DNA of 33,648 nt from Gammaproteobacteria bacterium (GTDB lineage: Bacteria; Pseudomonadota; Gammaproteobacteria; Methylococcales; DRLZ01): contig JAHZJL010000106.1 in assembly GCA_022600935.1 (NCBI GenBank), positions 1 to 33,648 of the forward strand. Direction: 5' to 3'. The notes beneath the pieces were generated by a model, which worked only from the letters and a program-made list of their open reading frames with translations, ran no database searches and had not been told where the DNA came from. Of this stretch, positions 17,481-27,525 are shown one piece after another. The first letter of the stretch is position 1, and each line of letters opens with the position of its first letter. Both the position numbers and the translations under genes were made by a program.

Positions 17481-20156
17481 TCAGGACTGTTGTGCCAGTT
17501 GACGTAACACATAATGCAGAATACCACCATGCTGGTAGTAATCCCATTCTTTCGGTGTGTCGATACGGACATTGGTCTCAAACTGAATCATCGAACCATC
17601 GGTTCTGGTGGCCATTACAGAAATGGATCCCGCTCCGGCAGAGAGTGGTGCGATGTCGTAGATTTCAGTTCCATCCAGACCCAGCGCTTTGGCGCTGTCA
17701 CCTTGCTTGAATGTTAAAGGCAGAATTCCCATTCCTACCAGATTGGAGCGGTGGATGCGCTCAAAACTTTCGGCGATGACACAGCGTACCCCTTGCAGAC
17801 GTGGTCCTTTGGCGGCCCAGTCTCTGGAAGAACCGCATCCGTATTCCTTGCCGGCAATCACGATTAACGTCACTCCCTCATGCTGGTATCGTTCGGCAGC
17901 ATCGTAAATCGGCATTTGATCTTCCGAGGGTAAATGTCTGGTCCAGCCACCGACGATATCCGGCACCAGTTGATTGCGCAGGCGAATATTGGCAAATGTG
18001 CCACGCATCATCACTTCATGATTGCCGCGTCGTGCACCGTAGGAATTGAAGTCTTTCTGCTCAACGCCATTCTCACTCAAGTAGCGTCCAGCCGGGCTGT
18101 CGGCTTGTATCGCTCCAGCTGGGGAGATATGATCTGTGGTAATGCTGTCCCCCAGTAACGCCAGGCAACGGGCATTTTGAATGGGTTGGATAGGATCAGG
18201 TTGCATTCCCATTCCGCTAAAATAAGGCGGATTTTTGATATAAGTTGATGCCGCATCCCATTCAAACAAATCGGTAGCAGAAACATCCAGTGATTGCCAG
18301 TGTGCATCACCATCGAATATCGTGGCATAGCTGTTCAGGAACATGCTGGAGCTGATTGAGTCATCAAGTACCTGGTTAATTTGCTGCTGGTTGGGCCAGA
18401 TGTCTTTCAGAAAAACAGCTTGCCCATTCTGGTCTTCTCCCAATGGCTCAGTGGTTAAGTCCAGATTGGTTGTTCCAGCCAGGGCATAAGCAATGACCAG
18501 AGCAGGGGATGCAAGGTAATTCATCTGAACCAGGGCATGGACCCGGCCTTCAAAGTTGCGGTTGCCTGACAGGACTGAGGCAACGATTAAATCGTTATCA
18601 ACAATCGCCTTGCTGACCGGTTCAGGTAACGGCCCGGAATTACCGATACACGTCGTGCATCCGTAGCCGACTGAATGAAACCCCAGCTGGTTCAGAGAAC
18701 TTGTCAAATCGGCATTATCCAGATAGCGTGTCACCACAAGAGATCCAGGGGCGAGACTGGTTTTGACCCAGGGTTTGACTGACAATCCTCGTTCCACCGC
18801 GTTTTTTGCCAATAAGCCAGCTCCGATCATCACAGAGGGGTTGGATGTATTGGTACATGAAGTAATCGCTGCGATGACAACATCACCATCACCCAGGGCA
18901 GCAGATTGATTAGCGATATTCAGTTTGACAAGGCGGTGTTCTCCAGATTCTGAACGTGTACTGCTTAGCAGCGACAATTCTTTTTCTGAACCGGATTTCA
19001 TGTTATCCAGCGTAATGCGGTCTTGTGGTCGGCGTGGTCCCGCAAGACTGGGTTGCACGCTGGAGATATCCAGTTTCAGCACTTTAGTATAACGAGCTGT
19101 TGGTGTTGAAGCGTCCCGCCACATGCCTTGTGCTTTGGCGTATGTTTCAACCAGCGCGGTTTGCTCGGCGCTGCGACCAGACAATTGTAAATATTTGATG
19201 GTTTCTATATCAATTGGGAAGATGCCACAAGTCGCGCCATATTCAGGAGCCATATTGGAAATTGTTGCACGATCTGCCAGGGGCAGGGAATCCAGACCAT
19301 GGCCAAAAAATTCCACAAATTTACCAACGACTCCTTCCTGACGCAGTAATTCCACTATGGTCAGTACCAGATCGGTTGCCGTAACGCCATCGGCTAATTG
19401 CCCGCTCAGATTAAAACCGATGACCTGGGGAATCAGCATGCTGATCGGCTGACCAAGCATGACCGCTTCAGCCTCGATCCCACCAACTCCCCAGCCCAGA
19501 ACACCAAGGCCGTTAATCATGGTTGTGTGCGAGTCTGTGCCGACTACGGTATCGGGATACACCAGAGATTCAGAGCCACTGGTTTCTGAAAATACTCCAC
19601 GAGCAAGGTATTCCAGATTCACCTGATGAACAATGCCGGTATCGGGCGGGACAACTCTGAAATTTGAAAATGCCTGACTACCCCAGCGTAAAAATTGATA
19701 ACGCTCTTTGTTGCGTTCAAATTCAATGTCAGCGTTTTTTTGCATGGCATCAGGACTGCCGAAATAATCGACTTGAACAGAATGATCGATAACCAGTTCT
19801 GTCGCAGACAGTGGATTGATTTTGGACGGGTTGCCTCCCAGTTGTTTCATGGCATCGCGCATTGCAGCCAGATCAACAACTGCCGGTACGCCGGTAAAGT
19901 CTTGCATCAGAACCCGGGCAGGCATAAACGCGATTTCTGATTGATCAGTTGATGCGGGTGTCCAGCCAGCCAGAGTTTCGATATTTTTACGGCTGACATT
20001 GAGTCCGTCTTCATGGCGTAACAGATTTTCCAGCAGGATTTTCAGAGAAAAGGGCAGGGTGTGAATATCAAATGACTCATCAAGTGCTTTGAGTGAATAA
20101 TATGCATAGTGCAGATCATTGACTTGAAGAGAAGATTTTGCTTTGAAACTATTCAT
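17481..20156 (-). CDS. acnA: aconitate hydratase A
   Basis: TCA-cycle isomerisation of citrate to isocitrate through cis-aconitate. The 891-residue length and domain order (three N-terminal domains, linker, C-terminal swivel domain) match the AcnA/IRP1 type rather than AcnB. Cluster ligands are Cys434 in [10 protein letters not shown] and Cys500 and Cys503 in [12 protein letters not shown], the same positions to within one residue as in E. coli AcnA. The C-terminal swivel holds [18 protein letters not shown] Shine-Dalgarno AGGAGC precedes the ATG. A possible promoter with overlapping inverted repeats is just upstream (20205-20286). It is monocistronic as far as can be seen. Confidence 0.96.
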   Translation of the reverse strand: MNSFKAKSSLQVNDLHYAYYSLKALDESFDIHTLPFSLKILLENLLRHEDGLNVSRKNIETLAGWTPASTDQSEIAFMPARVLMQDFTGVPAVVDLAAMRDAMKQLGGNPSKINPLSATELVIDHSVQVDYFGSPDAMQKNADIEFERNKERYQFLRWGSQAFSNFRVVPPDTGIVHQVNLEYLARGVFSETSGSESLVYPDTVVGTDSHTTMINGLGVLGWGVGGIEAEAVMLGQPISMLIPQVIGFNLSGQLADGVTATDLVLTIVELLRQEGVVGKFVEFFGHGLDSLPLADRATISNMAPEYGATCGIFPIDIETIKYLQLSGRSAEQTALVETYAKAQGMWRDASTPTARYTKVLKLDISSVQPSLAGPRRPQDRITLDNMKSGSEKELSLLSSTRSESGEHRLVKLNIANQSAALGDGDVVIAAITSCTNTSNPSVMIGAGLLAKNAVERGLSVKPWVKTSLAPGSLVVTRYLDNADLTSSLNQLGFHSVGYGCTTCIGNSGPLPEPVSKAIVDNDLIVASVLSGNRNFEGRVHALVQMNYLASPALVIAYALAGTTNLDLTTEPLGEDQNGQAVFLKDIWPNQQQINQVLDDSISSSMFLNSYATIFDGDAHWQSLDVSATDLFEWDAASTYIKNPPYFSGMGMQPDPIQPIQNARCLALLGDSITTDHISPAGAIQADSPAGRYLSENGVEQKDFNSYGARRGNHEVMMRGTFANIRLRNQLVPDIVGGWTRHLPSEDQMPIYDAAERYQHEGVTLIVIAGKEYGCGSSRDWAAKGPRLQGVRCVIAESFERIHRSNLVGMGILPLTFKQGDSAKALGLDGTEIYDIAPLSAGAGSISVMATRTDGSMIQFETNVRIDTPKEWDYYQHGGILHYVLRQLAQQS

Positions 20157-20204
20157 GAATGCTCCTGTGAAAATATCGTGTGCTTAATGTTCGGTTACTC
20201 AGAC

Positions 20205-20232
20205 TGTATATTGGCTGCTGATTTGATGACAA
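20205..20232 (-). promoter_or_regulatory. candidate acnA promoter
   Basis: On the minus strand TTGTCA (20232-20227) and TATACA (20210-20205) are separated by 16 bases, giving a start near 20198 and a leader of about 40 nt to the acnA ATG. The -35 box falls within the arm of a 10-bp inverted repeat (20224-20260), consistent with an operator. Confidence 0.45.
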
Positions 20233-20286
20233 CTGATCTGTGTGTTCGTTGTTGTCATCATTGTCAACAACGGATAATTGCCGTTG
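20224..20286. repeat. three overlapping inverted repeats upstream of acnA
   Basis: TGATGACAAC (20224-20233) pairs with GTTGTCATCA (20251-20260), 10 of 10. CGTTGTTG (20247-20254) pairs with CAACAACG (20265-20272), 8 of 8. CAACGG (20268-20273) pairs with CCGTTG (20281-20286), 6 of 6. Each pair shares bases with the next, so they are mutually exclusive if folded as RNA. They may instead be a set of regulator binding sites at the acnA promoter. Confidence 0.6.
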
Positions 20287-20756
20287 ATTGTTGGAAAATC
20301 TGCCTGGTATTTGCTGTAAAAATGGTTTCCACTACATGGTTTTTGCTGCAATTTAATTTAGAATTGCTCGTGACCAGACTACTCTGGGGAAAGTTGGAAT
20401 GATCATGGTGTTATTTTTGGTAATCTGGATAATTTTGAGTGAATCATGGCGTGATGTGTGTATAGTGTTTAAACAGTCTCATTGGATTGGTTGTGGCAGA
20501 GTTTTTAAATAATCTGAATATTTTACCATTCCTTTGTCATTCCAGCTTCACTAACACATGTATTGATTCTAAATATGCAGATCCAGACCGGTCTCCAGCC
20601 CATTCTGATGTGCTGGAAAATTGTATTGAGACTGTCTACAATGGGTCTGGTTAAACGTGGGTTGGACGATGATGTCACATCAACAAAACGATCTTTCAAG
20701 AGTTTGGGTTGTCAATTAAGCTGTTGATTAAACAAAGACTATAACTGAGTTGTTTT

Positions 20757-21311
20757 ATGACCCGAGACTATAAGAACAGAACTTCTCTCAATAAATCATC
20801 AGTATCTGACAAAAAGACCGGAATTTCTATCTGGAAATGGATGTTGGCAGGATTGATCGTGATGAGTTTTATCGGTGTATTGTTGTGGTTGAAATCCAGG
20901 GTTGATCATCCTGAAAAACAACCTGTGCAACCTCAAACCAAGAAAGAAGCATTCAAATACGAGTTCTACAACGTATTACCTGAGCGGGAAATGATTATTC
21001 CCGAGTATCAGATTGAAACTCGCAAACGCTTGGAACGCCAGGCTGCTGCCAAATCAAAAGGTGCTTCGCAGCAAGCCGGTCAACAATACCTGATTCAGGC
21101 TGGTGCATTTAAGTCCTACCGGGAAGCGGACAAGCGCAAGGCCCAGTTGATTTTGATTGGGCAGAATGCGTACATTGAAAAGGCGATTATGGATGAAAAA
21201 ACCTGGCACAGGGTCAAGCTCGGCCCGTTTTCTTCATTGAACCAGGCAGACCAGGTTCGACAACGATTGAATGGTGAACAGATTCAGTCAGTCATCATGA
21301 AGCAGAAATAA
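20757..21311 (+). CDS. SPOR-domain cell-division protein (FtsN-like)
   Basis: A 184-residue bitopic inner-membrane protein: short basic cytoplasmic tail, one transmembrane helix (about 27-46), a periplasmic linker rich in Gln, Lys and Ala, and a C-terminal SPOR domain (about 108-184) beginning YLIQAGAFKSYREADKRKAQL and containing WHRVKLGPFSSLNQADQVRQRL. SPOR domains bind glycan strands stripped of stem peptides at the septum. The size and layout are those of small FtsN-like proteins, which in many gammaproteobacteria lie after argS, but argS is not present here. It is convergent with plsC, only 17 bp apart, so transcription from the two sides may interfere. Confidence 0.85.
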   Translation: MTRDYKNRTSLNKSSVSDKKTGISIWKWMLAGLIVMSFIGVLLWLKSRVDHPEKQPVQPQTKKEAFKYEFYNVLPEREMIIPEYQIETRKRLERQAAAKSKGASQQAGQQYLIQAGAFKSYREADKRKAQLILIGQNAYIEKAIMDEKTWHRVKLGPFSSLNQADQVRQRLNGEQIQSVIMKQK

Positions 21312-21328
21312 CTGTTGTACCCAGGTGA

Positions 21329-22099
21329 TTATGAACTGAAATGAGTATCTGTTGCAGAATCCCTGACCCGATCACTTGTATCTGATCGTGAAATGTCGTC
21401 CATCATCGCTTCAATTTGTTGTTTTGCCAGATCATTGAGTTCCCGCACGGTTTTATCGCCGGGGGCAATCTCGTCACCGATCCTGATTGTCACTGTTCCA
21501 GGACATTTAAGAATACTGTTGCGAGGCCAGCAGAGTCCTGAATTCAGAGCAACAGGGACTAATGAATACCCTGATTGCTTGGCAAGCATGGCTCCACCAG
21601 GCTGATATTTACAAGTCTTGCCTGGATCAACCCGGGTGCCTTCCGGAAAAATCAGAACCCATAAGCCTTCATTGAGACGATCTATACCCTGGGAGATGAC
21701 TTGTTTTAAAGCTTTTCTGGCATCTCCACGATTGATCGCAATCGGTTTAAATGCATGCATACCCCAGCCAATAATGGGTAGACGGAGAAGCTCCTGTTTC
21801 AGAATGAAAGTATTGACAGGCGGGAAGTCTTTTTTAAACATTAACACTTCCCATGCCGATTGATGCTTGCTGTAGATAATCGCATTTTTTTGCGGTAATT
21901 TGTCCAGTCCTTCAATGCGGTAATGGATACCACATACATATTTTGCAGCATTGATTACAAACGTAGCCCACATCCGTGACATCACATCACGACGGTGGAT
22001 TGGAAACATCAAGCCTGTGTATACAACCGGCGCCCAGGTTAGGGCAGACAGCAGAACAACCAGATAAAACAGAATGGAACGAACATAATTAAGGAACAT
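21329..22099 (-). CDS. plsC: 1-acyl-sn-glycerol-3-phosphate acyltransferase
   Basis: Makes phosphatidic acid from lysophosphatidic acid at the inner membrane. With the ATG at 22099 the protein has 256 residues and begins with a hydrophobic anchor (MFLNYVRSILFYLVVLL), the usual PlsC length and start. The catalytic block reads SKHQSAWE, an H-x4-E variant of the acyltransferase HX4D motif that is common in this group, and FPEGTRVDPG is the glycerol-phosphate binding block. The open frame continues upstream to 22261, but those residues are encoded inside gmhB. The chosen start overlaps gmhB by 11 bp. Last gene of the glyQ-glyS-gmhB-plsC cluster. Confidence 0.9.
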   Translation of the reverse strand: MFLNYVRSILFYLVVLLSALTWAPVVYTGLMFPIHRRDVMSRMWATFVINAAKYVCGIHYRIEGLDKLPQKNAIIYSKHQSAWEVLMFKKDFPPVNTFILKQELLRLPIIGWGMHAFKPIAINRGDARKALKQVISQGIDRLNEGLWVLIFPEGTRVDPGKTCKYQPGGAMLAKQSGYSLVPVALNSGLCWPRNSILKCPGTVTIRIGDEIAPGDKTVRELNDLAKQQIEAMMDDISRSDTSDRVRDSATDTHFSS

Positions 22100-22643
22100 G
22101 GCTGGTTTTAACAATGGAGCAACTCGCTTCATAGAGATTTTGATACGTTGGAATGGAATACTTTTGCAGTTGAGCAGGAATTTTCTCATTTTTTCCTGTT
22201 TTAACCAAGACAGGTTGACCATGCACCGATATTGCGGCTTGTAAATCACGCACTGAATCACCGATCATTGGCACCCCTGTTAAGTCAAATTCATGATCCT
22301 GTGCACATTGTTTAAATAATCCGGATTTTGGTTTTCGGCACAGACAACCATCATTTGGTCCATGAGGGCAAAAATAGATGGCATGAATCATTCCCCCGGC
22401 TTGTTCGACCTGGTGGATCATTTTCTCATGTATGTTCTGCAATGCTGTCTGGGTCAGCAAACCACGTGCAAGCCCTGACTGATTTGTGATGATGATCACC
22501 CGGTATTGATGCCGGGTCAGGTGGGCAATGGCTTCAAGACTACCTTCGATGGCCTGCCATTCATCAGCGGATTTGATGAATTCAGTTGAATCCCTGTTAA
22601 TCACTCCATCCCGATCCAGGATGACATAACGGTCAGTGGCCAA
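22089..22643 (-). CDS. gmhB: D-glycero-beta-D-manno-heptose 1,7-bisphosphate 7-phosphatase
   Basis: A HAD-superfamily phosphatase of the lipopolysaccharide heptose pathway, 184 residues. ILDRDGVINRDS (Asp10, Asp12) is the catalytic HAD motif I, IIITNQSGLARG is motif II, and CPHGPNDGCLCRKPKSG provides the family zinc ligands and motif III lysine. MIGDSVRDLQAA is motif IV. The start is a TTG at 22643, three bases after the glyS stop; no in-frame ATG lies near the expected N-terminus. The glyQ-glyS-gmhB-plsC order is a well-conserved gammaproteobacterial cluster. Its presence implies heptose-containing LPS. Confidence 0.92.
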   Translation of the reverse strand: MATDRYVILDRDGVINRDSTEFIKSADEWQAIEGSLEAIAHLTRHQYRVIIITNQSGLARGLLTQTALQNIHEKMIHQVEQAGGMIHAIYFCPHGPNDGCLCRKPKSGLFKQCAQDHEFDLTGVPMIGDSVRDLQAAISVHGQPVLVKTGKNEKIPAQLQKYSIPTYQNLYEASCSIVKTSHVP

Positions 22644-22646
22644 TGA

Positions 22647-24728
22647 CTAACCAGTTCCTTGAAGTTTACCGATATCTGCAATTTGCAGGAATAGTTGTTG
22701 AACAGATTGCAGCAATGCCAGACGATTGTTTTTTAAATCGCTGTCATCTGTCATCACCATAACGTGATCAAAAAAACCATCGACCGGTTCTTTAAGCGAT
22801 GCAAGTTGTTGTAACGCTTTAGAATAATCAAATTGTTTTAACAAGGGAGATGTGGATTGCCGGGCTTGTTGCATGGCAACATGCAGTGATTGCTCGTGGC
22901 TGTCAGCCAGTAACTCGGTGTTGACAGTGTCATCCAGAGTTTCATCGAGTTTGCGTAGCAGATTACGAATCCGTTTGTTGGCAGCAGCCAGGCTTTCTGA
23001 CTCCGGTAATTGCCTGAAGTCCTTGACTGCTTCTAATCTGCGGATAAAATCAACCGGCCTGGTGGAATTTACAGTTTTGACGGCCTCAAATTCATCTGCC
23101 AGATAACCTTGGTCGATACAATAGCCTCTGAGTCGCTCCAGCAGAAATTGAACGACAATCTGCTCAGTGTCTTCCGCAATATTGTCATGTGTGTGTTGTT
23201 GCAGTGCCAATTGCACCATTTCGCTTAAATCCAGATCCAGATTGTTCTCGATCAGAATACGCAGAATGCCCAGTGCAGCGCGCCTCAAGCCGTAAGGGTC
23301 TTTGACACCACTCGGCGTGATTCCGATACTGAAAAACCCAACCAGAGTATCGAGTTTGTCAGCCAGGGATAGAATTTGCCCAGTGGTTGATTGCGGCAGG
23401 TCGCCTCCTGATTGACGCGGCATGTATTGTTCCTGCAAGGCATTGGCGACAGACACTTGTTCGTTATCGTGTAATGCATAATAACGTCCCATTACTCCTT
23501 GCAGGCTGGCAAATTCACCGACCATATCAGTGAGTAAATCGGTTTTGCTCAAATGCGCAGCGCGGATAGCGAATTCTGGATAGACCTTGAGTTGTCTGGA
23601 CAGAAATTCACAGATTGATTCCAGCCGTTTGGTTTTGTCCAGAAGGCTGCCCAGCTTGATATGTTCGATGACCTGACCAAGATCATTGACGCGGGCAGCA
23701 AGTGGTTTTTTAGTGTCTTGCTTCCAGAAAAAAGCGGCGTCACCCAGGCGTGGCCTGATAACTCGTTCATTTCCCTGACGCACGACATCGTGGTTACTGC
23801 TGTCAATATTCATGAAAGTGATGAAATTGGCAAGTAACTGACCTTGATTATCTTGTACAGGAACGTATTTCTGATTGGTTTGCATCGTCGTAATCAAAAC
23901 TTCAGCAGGTAGTTTCAGAAATTCCCGTTCAAAATGGCCGACAACAGCGACAGGCCACTCCACCAGGGCAGTGATTTCGTTGAGCAAGGCATCGTTATAA
24001 TGAGCAAGACCACCAATTTCTGTAATTTTTTTCTGGATTTGTGTTTGGACTGATTGGCGTCGGGCTTCAAAATCGGCAATGACATGGCCGTCGTTCTCGA
24101 GGCGTTGAACATAATCGGAAGCTGAATCCAGGTTGATGGGCTCAGGCGCATGAAAACGGTGTCCATAGCTGATACGGTCTGCACTTAAACCCAGTATTTC
24201 AGCCTCCATGACAGCGTTGCCAAACAACAGCACCATCCAGTGTGCCGGTCGAACAAACTGGTGCTCTGTATCTCCCCAGCGCATACGTTTTGGGATAGGC
24301 AGATTGTTCAGGCTTTGCTGCAGAATGTCTGGTAACAAGTCACTGGTTGCTAACCCCTTATTCTGGGTGCGAAAGCATAACCATTCGCCTTTATCAGTTT
24401 TTAAGGTTTGCAGTTTGTCAACTGTGGTGCCATTGGTTTTGGCGAACCCGATGGCAGACTTTGTAGGTATGCCCTGGCTGTTATATGCAGCGCTGACTGG
24501 TGGTCCTCGCCGTTCAATGTCCTGGTCCGGTTGCGAGTCTGCCAGTTGTTTGATGAGTAAGGCCAGCCTGCGCGGGGTGGCATAGGCACAGACCTCCTGG
24601 TAGCCGAGTTGTGTATCATCCAGGCGTTGACAAACTTCTTTTTTCAATGCATCGCGCAGAGTGAGCAGAGCTTGTGGTGGCAGTTCCTCGGTTCCAAGTT
24701 CAAACAGACAATCCTGATGTGTGGTCAT
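22647..24728 (-). CDS. glyS: glycyl-tRNA synthetase beta subunit
   Basis: The 693-residue beta subunit of the heterotetrameric bacterial GlyRS, involved in tRNA recognition. The N-terminus LFELGTEELPPQAL, followed by YATPRRLALLI and RRGPPVSAAY, and the HD-like central LSLADKLDTLVGFFSIG and KDPYGLRRAALGILRI blocks, are diagnostic. The C-terminal part is the anticodon-binding DALR-like region (FFDHVMVMTDD). Its ATG overlaps the glyQ stop by one base (TAATG), so the two subunits are translated in a coupled way. Length agrees with the E. coli subunit (689). Confidence 0.97.
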   Translation of the reverse strand: MTTHQDCLFELGTEELPPQALLTLRDALKKEVCQRLDDTQLGYQEVCAYATPRRLALLIKQLADSQPDQDIERRGPPVSAAYNSQGIPTKSAIGFAKTNGTTVDKLQTLKTDKGEWLCFRTQNKGLATSDLLPDILQQSLNNLPIPKRMRWGDTEHQFVRPAHWMVLLFGNAVMEAEILGLSADRISYGHRFHAPEPINLDSASDYVQRLENDGHVIADFEARRQSVQTQIQKKITEIGGLAHYNDALLNEITALVEWPVAVVGHFEREFLKLPAEVLITTMQTNQKYVPVQDNQGQLLANFITFMNIDSSNHDVVRQGNERVIRPRLGDAAFFWKQDTKKPLAARVNDLGQVIEHIKLGSLLDKTKRLESICEFLSRQLKVYPEFAIRAAHLSKTDLLTDMVGEFASLQGVMGRYYALHDNEQVSVANALQEQYMPRQSGGDLPQSTTGQILSLADKLDTLVGFFSIGITPSGVKDPYGLRRAALGILRILIENNLDLDLSEMVQLALQQHTHDNIAEDTEQIVVQFLLERLRGYCIDQGYLADEFEAVKTVNSTRPVDFIRRLEAVKDFRQLPESESLAAANKRIRNLLRKLDETLDDTVNTELLADSHEQSLHVAMQQARQSTSPLLKQFDYSKALQQLASLKEPVDGFFDHVMVMTDDSDLKNNRLALLQSVQQLFLQIADIGKLQGTG

Positions 24729-25672
24729 TATGCCGCTCCCTTGCTGGCCGCCCGGGTTGATGGATCAAGCATCGGAAATCCCAATGCTTCGCGGCGCTGA
24801 TAATAGGCTTTGGCAACCGCTGTTGCAATATTTCTGACACGCAGGATATAACGTTGACGTTCAGTCACTGAAATTGCATGGCGGGCGTCCAGCAGGTTAA
24901 ACACATGCGATGCTTTCAAAACCATTTCATAAGCAGGCAAGGGTAAATCGTTGTCCAACAGGTGTTCGCATTGTTGTTGGCATTCATCAAAATGCTGAAA
25001 CAAAAAATCAACATTGGCGAAATCGAAGTTATATGCTGACATTTCGACTTCGTTTTGATGAAAGACATCGCCATAGGTGACAATACCTTGTGGACCTTTG
25101 GTCCAGATCAGATCGAACACGCTTTCCACACCTTGCAGATACATGGCAATCCGCTCCAGACCATATGTGATTTCACCGGAAACCGGTCTGCAGTCCAGTC
25201 CACCCACTTGTTGGAAATAAGTGAACTGGGTGATTTCCATACCGTTCAACCAGACTTCCCAGCCTAGCCCCCATGCCCCAAGGGTAGGTGATTCCCAGTT
25301 GTCTTCGACAAAACGTACATCATGTTCGAGCAGATCGAGACCCAGATATTGCAGGGATTGCAAATACAATTCCTGAAACTGTTCCGGAGAAGGTTTCATC
25401 AGCACCTGAAATTGATAGTAATGCTGTAACCGGTTGGGGTTTTCGCCGTAGCGACCATCTGTAGGTCGCCTGCTAGGCTGGACATAAGCTGTATTCCAGG
25501 GCTCTGGTCCAATTGCTCGGATAAACGTAGCCGGATGAAATGTTCCAGCTCCGACTTCCAGATCAAGCGGTTGCAGAATGGCGCAACCCTGATTGCTCCA
25601 GTAATTTTGCAGAGCAAGGATTACTCCTTGAAATGTCGAAACATCAGGTGTCAACTGGTTTTGAGAATTCAC
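24728..25672 (-). CDS. glyQ: glycyl-tRNA synthetase alpha subunit
   Basis: The 314-residue catalytic alpha subunit, a class II aminoacyl-tRNA synthetase that activates glycine. Family blocks are [64 protein letters not shown] and [11 protein letters not shown] (motif 3 region). It starts with GTG at 25672. First gene of the glyQ-glyS-gmhB-plsC operon. The 294-base spacer upstream, towards the TPR gene, shows no clear promoter or leader element that I could confirm. Confidence 0.97.
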   Translation of the reverse strand: MNSQNQLTPDVSTFQGVILALQNYWSNQGCAILQPLDLEVGAGTFHPATFIRAIGPEPWNTAYVQPSRRPTDGRYGENPNRLQHYYQFQVLMKPSPEQFQELYLQSLQYLGLDLLEHDVRFVEDNWESPTLGAWGLGWEVWLNGMEITQFTYFQQVGGLDCRPVSGEITYGLERIAMYLQGVESVFDLIWTKGPQGIVTYGDVFHQNEVEMSAYNFDFANVDFLFQHFDECQQQCEHLLDNDLPLPAYEMVLKASHVFNLLDARHAISVTERQRYILRVRNIATAVAKAYYQRREALGFPMLDPSTRAASKGAA

Positions 25673-25966
25673 GTATGTTTTTGGATGTCGTTGTGGTTGA
25701 TGGATGTCGAGTTAATGAGACGGATGCTTAAAGTTGCCCTTGTAAACTGTTTGGTTTAAACAATTTCCGCTGTAAATACCTTTAGATACCGGAGTATTTT
25801 CCCAGACAGCTTCGTTAGTTCAACACAAGTGATCTTATAATGAAGTTAAAACGCTTGCTGGAAATCAGTCAATCGTATACAACAAAACAACAAGCGACAA
25901 ATTATATCGGTATCGTGATTGCTTTGAAATAAAAAAAGAATTTAGTGAGTCACTGATGCAGTCGTG

Positions 25967-26797
25967 TTACTGGATTGTGGGTTGATCACTTTTTGTTGAT
26001 AACATGGCCAGTCGTTGTTCAACGACTGGTAGTCTGGTTCCTGAAACAGCAAGTTTGTCCTGAATCATTCGATATAAATGAGCTGCTGTGTGTGTATCAC
26101 CGGTGTGTTCTATAGCAATTGCCTGACCAAGCTGATAATTGTAGTTGCGGGGGGCGATATTGACCAGTTGTTGAAATAACCCTGCGGCTTTTTGGTAATC
26201 ACCCAGTTGCCCGTCCACAGAAGCGGCCAGAACCAGTAGTTCTTCATCACCATGAAAACGAGCCAGTGCATCTTCCAGGATTTTGGATGCATCTTGTAAA
26301 TGTCCGTCCTCTACATGCATGCGAGCACGCAATGTGACGAATACCGAAGTGTCTGTGTGCTGTGCAAGTGCCTGGTCAAGAGTCTCGCCGGCCAGGTTGC
26401 GCTGACCGTTATGCAGGAGGTTTTTTACCAGGCTGAGTCTGGCCTCAGTATAATTGGGATCAATCAATAATGCCTGCATCAGATACAGGATGGCTTCGTC
26501 TATCTGCTGGTTTTGACTGGCTTTGTTGGCCAGCACAAAATGCTCCAGGGCATCAAGATTTTTTGTGCCTGCTGGTTCGTGAATCCTGATTCGATTGCCT
26601 GACATGTCTACGGACCCTTGGGGGTCGGCAAAGTCTGCTTCGAAGCGATCAGTCTCCCTGGAATTGGCTGTCTTGGCTTTAGCGGTTACTGCCTGATTTT
26701 GCAGCGGAATGACTATAATTTCGTCATTCAGGAATATATTCAGGCCGCTAAATAATAATACCCCTGAAATAAAGATAAAAATAAAATTCAAACTCAA
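25967..26797 (-). CDS. membrane-anchored TPR protein
   Basis: A 276-residue protein with an N-terminal hydrophobic anchor (about 3-18), a linker, then several tetratricopeptide repeats (about 90-265): ALEHFVLANKASQNQQIDEA, LLIDPNYTEARLSLV, DASKILEDALARF and DYQKAAGLFQQLVNIAPRNY. The region resembles scaffolding TPR proteins such as the pilus protein MshN, but without pilus genes nearby this is only a possibility. The start is a TTG at 26797; the next in-frame TTG at 26791 has a better spacing from GGAG. No operon partner is evident. Confidence 0.65.
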   Translation of the reverse strand: MSLNFIFIFISGVLLFSGLNIFLNDEIIVIPLQNQAVTAKAKTANSRETDRFEADFADPQGSVDMSGNRIRIHEPAGTKNLDALEHFVLANKASQNQQIDEAILYLMQALLIDPNYTEARLSLVKNLLHNGQRNLAGETLDQALAQHTDTSVFVTLRARMHVEDGHLQDASKILEDALARFHGDEELLVLAASVDGQLGDYQKAAGLFQQLVNIAPRNYNYQLGQAIAIEHTGDTHTAAHLYRMIQDKLAVSGTRLPVVEQRLAMLSTKSDQPTIQ

Positions 26798-26960
26798 TCT
26801 CCACGTAATAACGCTTTAATTATAGGTCCAACTTGGAAATCTTGTTTTCGGCGTGATTATTTTTGTCGTTATTGTGAAACAGAACAGTTACGATAGAGTA
26901 ATCTGTTTATCAAAGAATCATGTTTATTGTATCGGTTAACAGGGGAATCAGGCAATACTT

Positions 26961-27001
26961 GTTGTTTATGTTGGCTATCATGGACAGTCAACATAAACAA
27001 C
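26961..27001. repeat. 13-bp perfect inverted repeat downstream of dodecin
   Basis: GTTGTTTATGTTG (26961-26973) and CAACATAAACAAC (26989-27001) pair perfectly around a 15-nt spacer, and the stem can extend inward by a G-T, a C-G and a T-A pair. It lies 28 bp beyond the dodecin stop. In the dodecin direction no U-run follows, so it is not a standard intrinsic terminator; it may be a 3'-end stabiliser or an operator. Confidence 0.7.
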
Positions 27002-27029
27002 CAGTGCTATGCGGTCATACTGTCGGATT

Positions 27030-27236
27030 TTAATCACTCAGAATAAACGTGACTTTCAGACGAACCTGATAGCTCGTTATTTTGCCGTTTTTTACTTCGA
27101 CTGACTGATCCGAAACCCAGGCACTTTTAACATTTTTTAAGGTTTTACACGCTCGCTTTACACCTTTTTCAACTGCATCATTAAAACTTTTATCTGATTT
27201 GCTGATGACCTCAGTTACTCTGGCGATTGATGACAT
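27030..27236 (-). CDS. dodecin (flavin-binding dodecamer)
   Basis: A 68-residue protein of the dodecin family, which forms hollow dodecamers that store riboflavin or FMN/FAD pairs. The pattern ARVTEVISKSDKSFNDAVEKG followed by VKSAWVSDQSVEVKNGKI and YQVRLKVTFILSD is diagnostic; Trp40 and Gln57 occupy the flavin-sandwich positions. A GGAGACC ribosome-binding site is well placed before the ATG. Single gene, divergent from the thiolase-like gene. Confidence 0.95.
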   Translation of the reverse strand: MSSIARVTEVISKSDKSFNDAVEKGVKRACKTLKNVKSAWVSDQSVEVKNGKITSYQVRLKVTFILSD

Positions 27237-27525
27237 ATTTGGTCTCCTTATGCGTATCTAAACAGATTGATTCTACGGTTTGTACCGAAAAATTCATGCA
27301 AACAGTTACGTATTGATTGAGGCAATTCGACAGTGTGCCGTCGATCGATACTGCCATTCAGTATCATAATTTAATCGATATAATAACATGTAATACCAAA
27401 AACTTAGGAAGATTTTCTAAGAATTCTTTTTAACATTTTGTTTCAATTGACGGTCCCGGAAACATCTTCAATATCTAAAATTTGATACAATTCGCCTTCT
27501 TTTTAGATTGTTTTGAAATAACATA

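Larger units (their letters stand above)
20157..20756. other. intergenic region between acnA and the SPOR gene
   Basis: Six hundred bases between divergent genes. The acnA-proximal part holds a candidate promoter and inverted repeats. The rest shows only short frames without convincing ribosome-binding sites, including a 56-codon GTG frame near 20492 that I do not accept. AGACCGGTCT near 20584 is a 10-bp palindrome. No RNA gene is recognised. Confidence 0.5.

Noticed and set aside
20492-20662. 56-codon GTG frame between acnA and the SPOR gene
   Set aside because: Weak start context and no resemblance to known proteins.
22100-22261. 54-residue extension of PlsC
   Set aside because: It is a shadow of the 3' end of gmhB; PlsC proteins start with the hydrophobic anchor.
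25840-25932. 30-codon frame upstream of glyQ
   Set aside because: No ribosome-binding site and too short for support.
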